Positions 38,930 to 40,180 of a DNA stretch of 40,180 bases are shown here, piece after piece (position 1 is the stretch's first letter; the number at the start of each line of letters is the position of its first letter). The stretch spans positions 1 through 40,180 of the forward strand of contig JAHFDK010000023.1 of assembly GCA_023249095.1 (NCBI GenBank), in the 5' to 3' direction. Below the pieces are notes generated by a model that did not search any database, was not told where the DNA came from, and worked only from the letters and a program-made list of their open reading frames with translations. Source of the DNA: Candidatus Rokuibacteriota bacterium (GTDB lineage: Bacteria; Methylomirabilota; Methylomirabilia; Rokubacteriales; CSP1-6). A program made the translations under genes and the position numbers.

Positions 38930-40143
38930 CAGTCCAACACCGCCTTCCCGCCCGTGAATGACTCCCACCGGGCGACGATGACGTCGACGTAGTGCGGCTC
39001 GATCTCCAGCCCGAAGCAGCGCCGGCCGAGCTGCTCACAGGCGATGACGGTCGTGCCGGAACCGAGGAAGGGGTCGTAGACATCACAGGGTTCGTGGTTG
39101 CGAATCGGGCGGGCCATGCACTCGACTGGCTTTTGGGTTGAATGGCCGCCCTCGACGTTCTTATCGAGGTTGATCTCCCATAACGTGGTCTGCGTCCGAT
39201 CGTCCGTACGGTGGGCTGGCTTGTCCTTTCGCACCGCATACCAGCATGGTTCGTGGCGCACATGATAGTCGCCGCGGCCAATCGGAAAGTTGCTCTTGGC
39301 CCAAATGATCTGCATTCGCAGCACGAACCCCGAGTCTTGGATAGCCGCAGCGTGGACAAGACTCGTGGCACCCGGCGGGTGCCACGAGTACATCACGTCG
39401 CCCGGGAACAACGCCCAGGCCTCGCGCCAGTCCGCCCGGTCGTCGTTCGTCACTTGCCCTACGCGGCGAGCCGCGTAGGCCAACAGCCCAGGTTCCGAGC
39501 GCCAAGCGGGATCGTAACTCACTCCATAGGGCGGATCGGTGACACACATAAACGGCACCGCCCCGTCGAGCGCCCGCGCTACGTCGTCGGCGTTCGTCGC
39601 GTCCCCGCAGAGCACCCGGTGGTCCCCGAGGAGCCACAAGTCCCCGCGCTTACTCCGCGGCTCGACGACCTCGGGCACGGCGTCCGGGTCGGTGAGCCCG
39701 TCCTTCACGCCCCCCCCCCCACCCAGCCCGTCGAGCATCGCCCTCAGCGCCGCGTCGTTCGTCTCGGCCTCCCCCAACAGTCGCGCCAGTGCATCCTGGT
39801 CCGTTCCCGCAAGCGCGGCCAACGGGTCCAGGCTCGCCAGGACAAGCGCCTCCTCAGCCTCGCTCAGGTCAACGTAGACGACCGGGATAGCGGCTTCCTC
39901 ACGGCTGATCGCGAGACTCACGCGCAAGTGACCGTCGACCACGTGCCCCGTGCGCCGGTTCACAATCACGTCCTGTACCCAGCCGACTTCGGTCAGCAGC
40001 CCCGCGAGCGCGTCCTGTTGAGCCTTCGGATGGATGCGCCAGTTCTTCGGGTTCGCCAGGAGCTGGTCCGGTGCCTCTTCCCCGTGTCCCGTGATGCGGT
40101 TCCGCCATGCGGTCGGCGACGCTATCGGCTTAGTCTTCGTCAC
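38929..40143 (-). CDS. ParB-domain DNA methyltransferase (N6-adenine/N4-cytosine type)
   Basis: The protein has 404 residues, with GGAGG before the GTG. Residues 25-105 form a ParB/Srx-like domain (LLANPKNWRIHPKAQ, then TGHVVDGHLRVSLAI). A Gly5 linker at about 141-145 comes from an 11-base G tract. The methyltransferase domain has catalytic DPPYG at 203-207 (TDPPYGVSY), later WEINLDKN and TQKPVE, and the AdoMet site DPFLGSGTT near 362-370 with FGLEIEPHYVDVIVARW. It methylates exocyclic amino groups of A or C in DNA. Phage versions often protect against host restriction. The homopolymer between the domains could switch the enzyme on and off. Confidence 0.9.
   Translation of the reverse strand: MTKTKPIASPTAWRNRITGHGEEAPDQLLANPKNWRIHPKAQQDALAGLLTEVGWVQDVIVNRRTGHVVDGHLRVSLAISREEAAIPVVYVDLSEAEEALVLASLDPLAALAGTDQDALARLLGEAETNDAALRAMLDGLGGGGGVKDGLTDPDAVPEVVEPRSKRGDLWLLGDHRVLCGDATNADDVARALDGAVPFMCVTDPPYGVSYDPAWRSEPGLLAYAARRVGQVTNDDRADWREAWALFPGDVMYSWHPPGATSLVHAAAIQDSGFVLRMQIIWAKSNFPIGRGDYHVRHEPCWYAVRKDKPAHRTDDRTQTTLWEINLDKNVEGGHSTQKPVECMARPIRNHEPCDVYDPFLGSGTTVIACEQLGRRCFGLEIEPHYVDVIVARWESFTGGKAVLD
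39710..39720 (-). repeat. Eleven-base G/C homopolymer inside the methyltransferase gene
   Basis: The plus strand carries 11 consecutive C, read as G on the coding strand, and encodes most of the Gly5 linker between the ParB-like and methyltransferase domains. Tracts of this length are prone to slippage. A change of one base would shift the frame before the catalytic domain. Confidence 0.85.
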
Positions 40144-40180
40144 GAAAATCCTCCGAAACTTGTACGCGATGCCTGCCGGG
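40140..40180 (-). CDS. Partial small ORF at the right window edge
   Basis: Twelve complete codons and a TGA at 40142-40140 precede the methyltransferase, overlapping its GTG (GTGA). The visible residues are RQASRTSFGGFS. In a circular genome this is the C-terminal part of the small ORF that begins at position 58 of the window, since the last base before position 1 and the first two bases at 40180 complete one codon (ACC). Confidence 0.4.
   Translation of the reverse strand, partial: RQASRTSFGGFS

Noticed and set aside
1-40180. CRISPR array, insertion sequence or toxin-antitoxin pair
   Set aside because: No regularly spaced direct repeats with unique spacers, no transposase and no recognisable toxin-antitoxin pair were found. 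The only short tandem arrays are the initiator iterons and tail-protein repeats.

Overview
The window is a GC-rich (by eye well above 60%), densely packed tailed-phage genome of the HK97-capsid, long non-contractile tail (siphovirus) type. Essentially everything is read from the minus strand; the one exception is a homing-type HNH gene on the plus strand. No integrase, ribosomal RNA or bacterial housekeeping gene is visible. The host cannot be named from sequence alone. Shine-Dalgarno motifs (GGAGG), many GTG starts and the base composition suit a high-GC bacterium such as an actinobacterium, a chloroflexote or a high-GC proteobacterium. Layout, in transcription order (right to left). 40.1-38.4 kb: a ParB-domain DNA methyltransferase with an 11-base G tract, then the small terminase. 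38.4-32.4 kb: large terminase, a small membrane protein, portal, S49-type prohead protease and major capsid protein; a 217-base leader with a terminator-like hairpin precedes the capsid gene. 32.3-26.0 kb: structural proteins, head-tail connector and completion proteins, major tail protein, the inserted plus-strand HNH gene, a second tail-tube-like gene and tail assembly chaperones with a -1 frameshift site (CCCTTTA). 25.9-17.4 kb: tape measure, distal tail protein, small virion proteins and an 860-residue tail protein with 21-residue repeats and a His-x-His-rich distal part. 17.4-15.6 kb: lysis region (coiled-coil/membrane protein, 26-residue membrane peptide, amidase endolysin, two-helix membrane protein). 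15.5-14.1 kb: Cro/CI-like regulator with operator-like palindromes, two unknown proteins and a tRNA-Met. 14.0-0 kb: early operon with HNH endonuclease, winged-helix protein, small zinc proteins, deoxyribosyltransferase-like protein, Bet/RecT annealase, replication initiator carrying an iteron array and a G-quadruplex-type motif, DnaB-like helicase, exported muramidase-like protein, RusA resolvase, degenerate metallopeptidase, DnaJ-domain protein, DUF5131 protein, C5-cytosine methyltransferase, HNH protein and P-loop nucleic-acid kinase. How the genes work together: the early operon supplies origin recognition (initiator plus DnaB), recombination (Bet, RusA), DNA modification (two methyltransferases) and nucleotide or end processing. 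The late operon packages DNA and builds capsid and tail, then lyses the cell. Translation is coupled almost everywhere through ATGA, GTGA or TGATG overlaps. That pattern exposes several 26-53 codon genes usually missed by gene finders. It also shows that the two window ends join in frame into a 32-codon gene, which suggests the 40,180 bases are one complete circular or circularly permuted genome.
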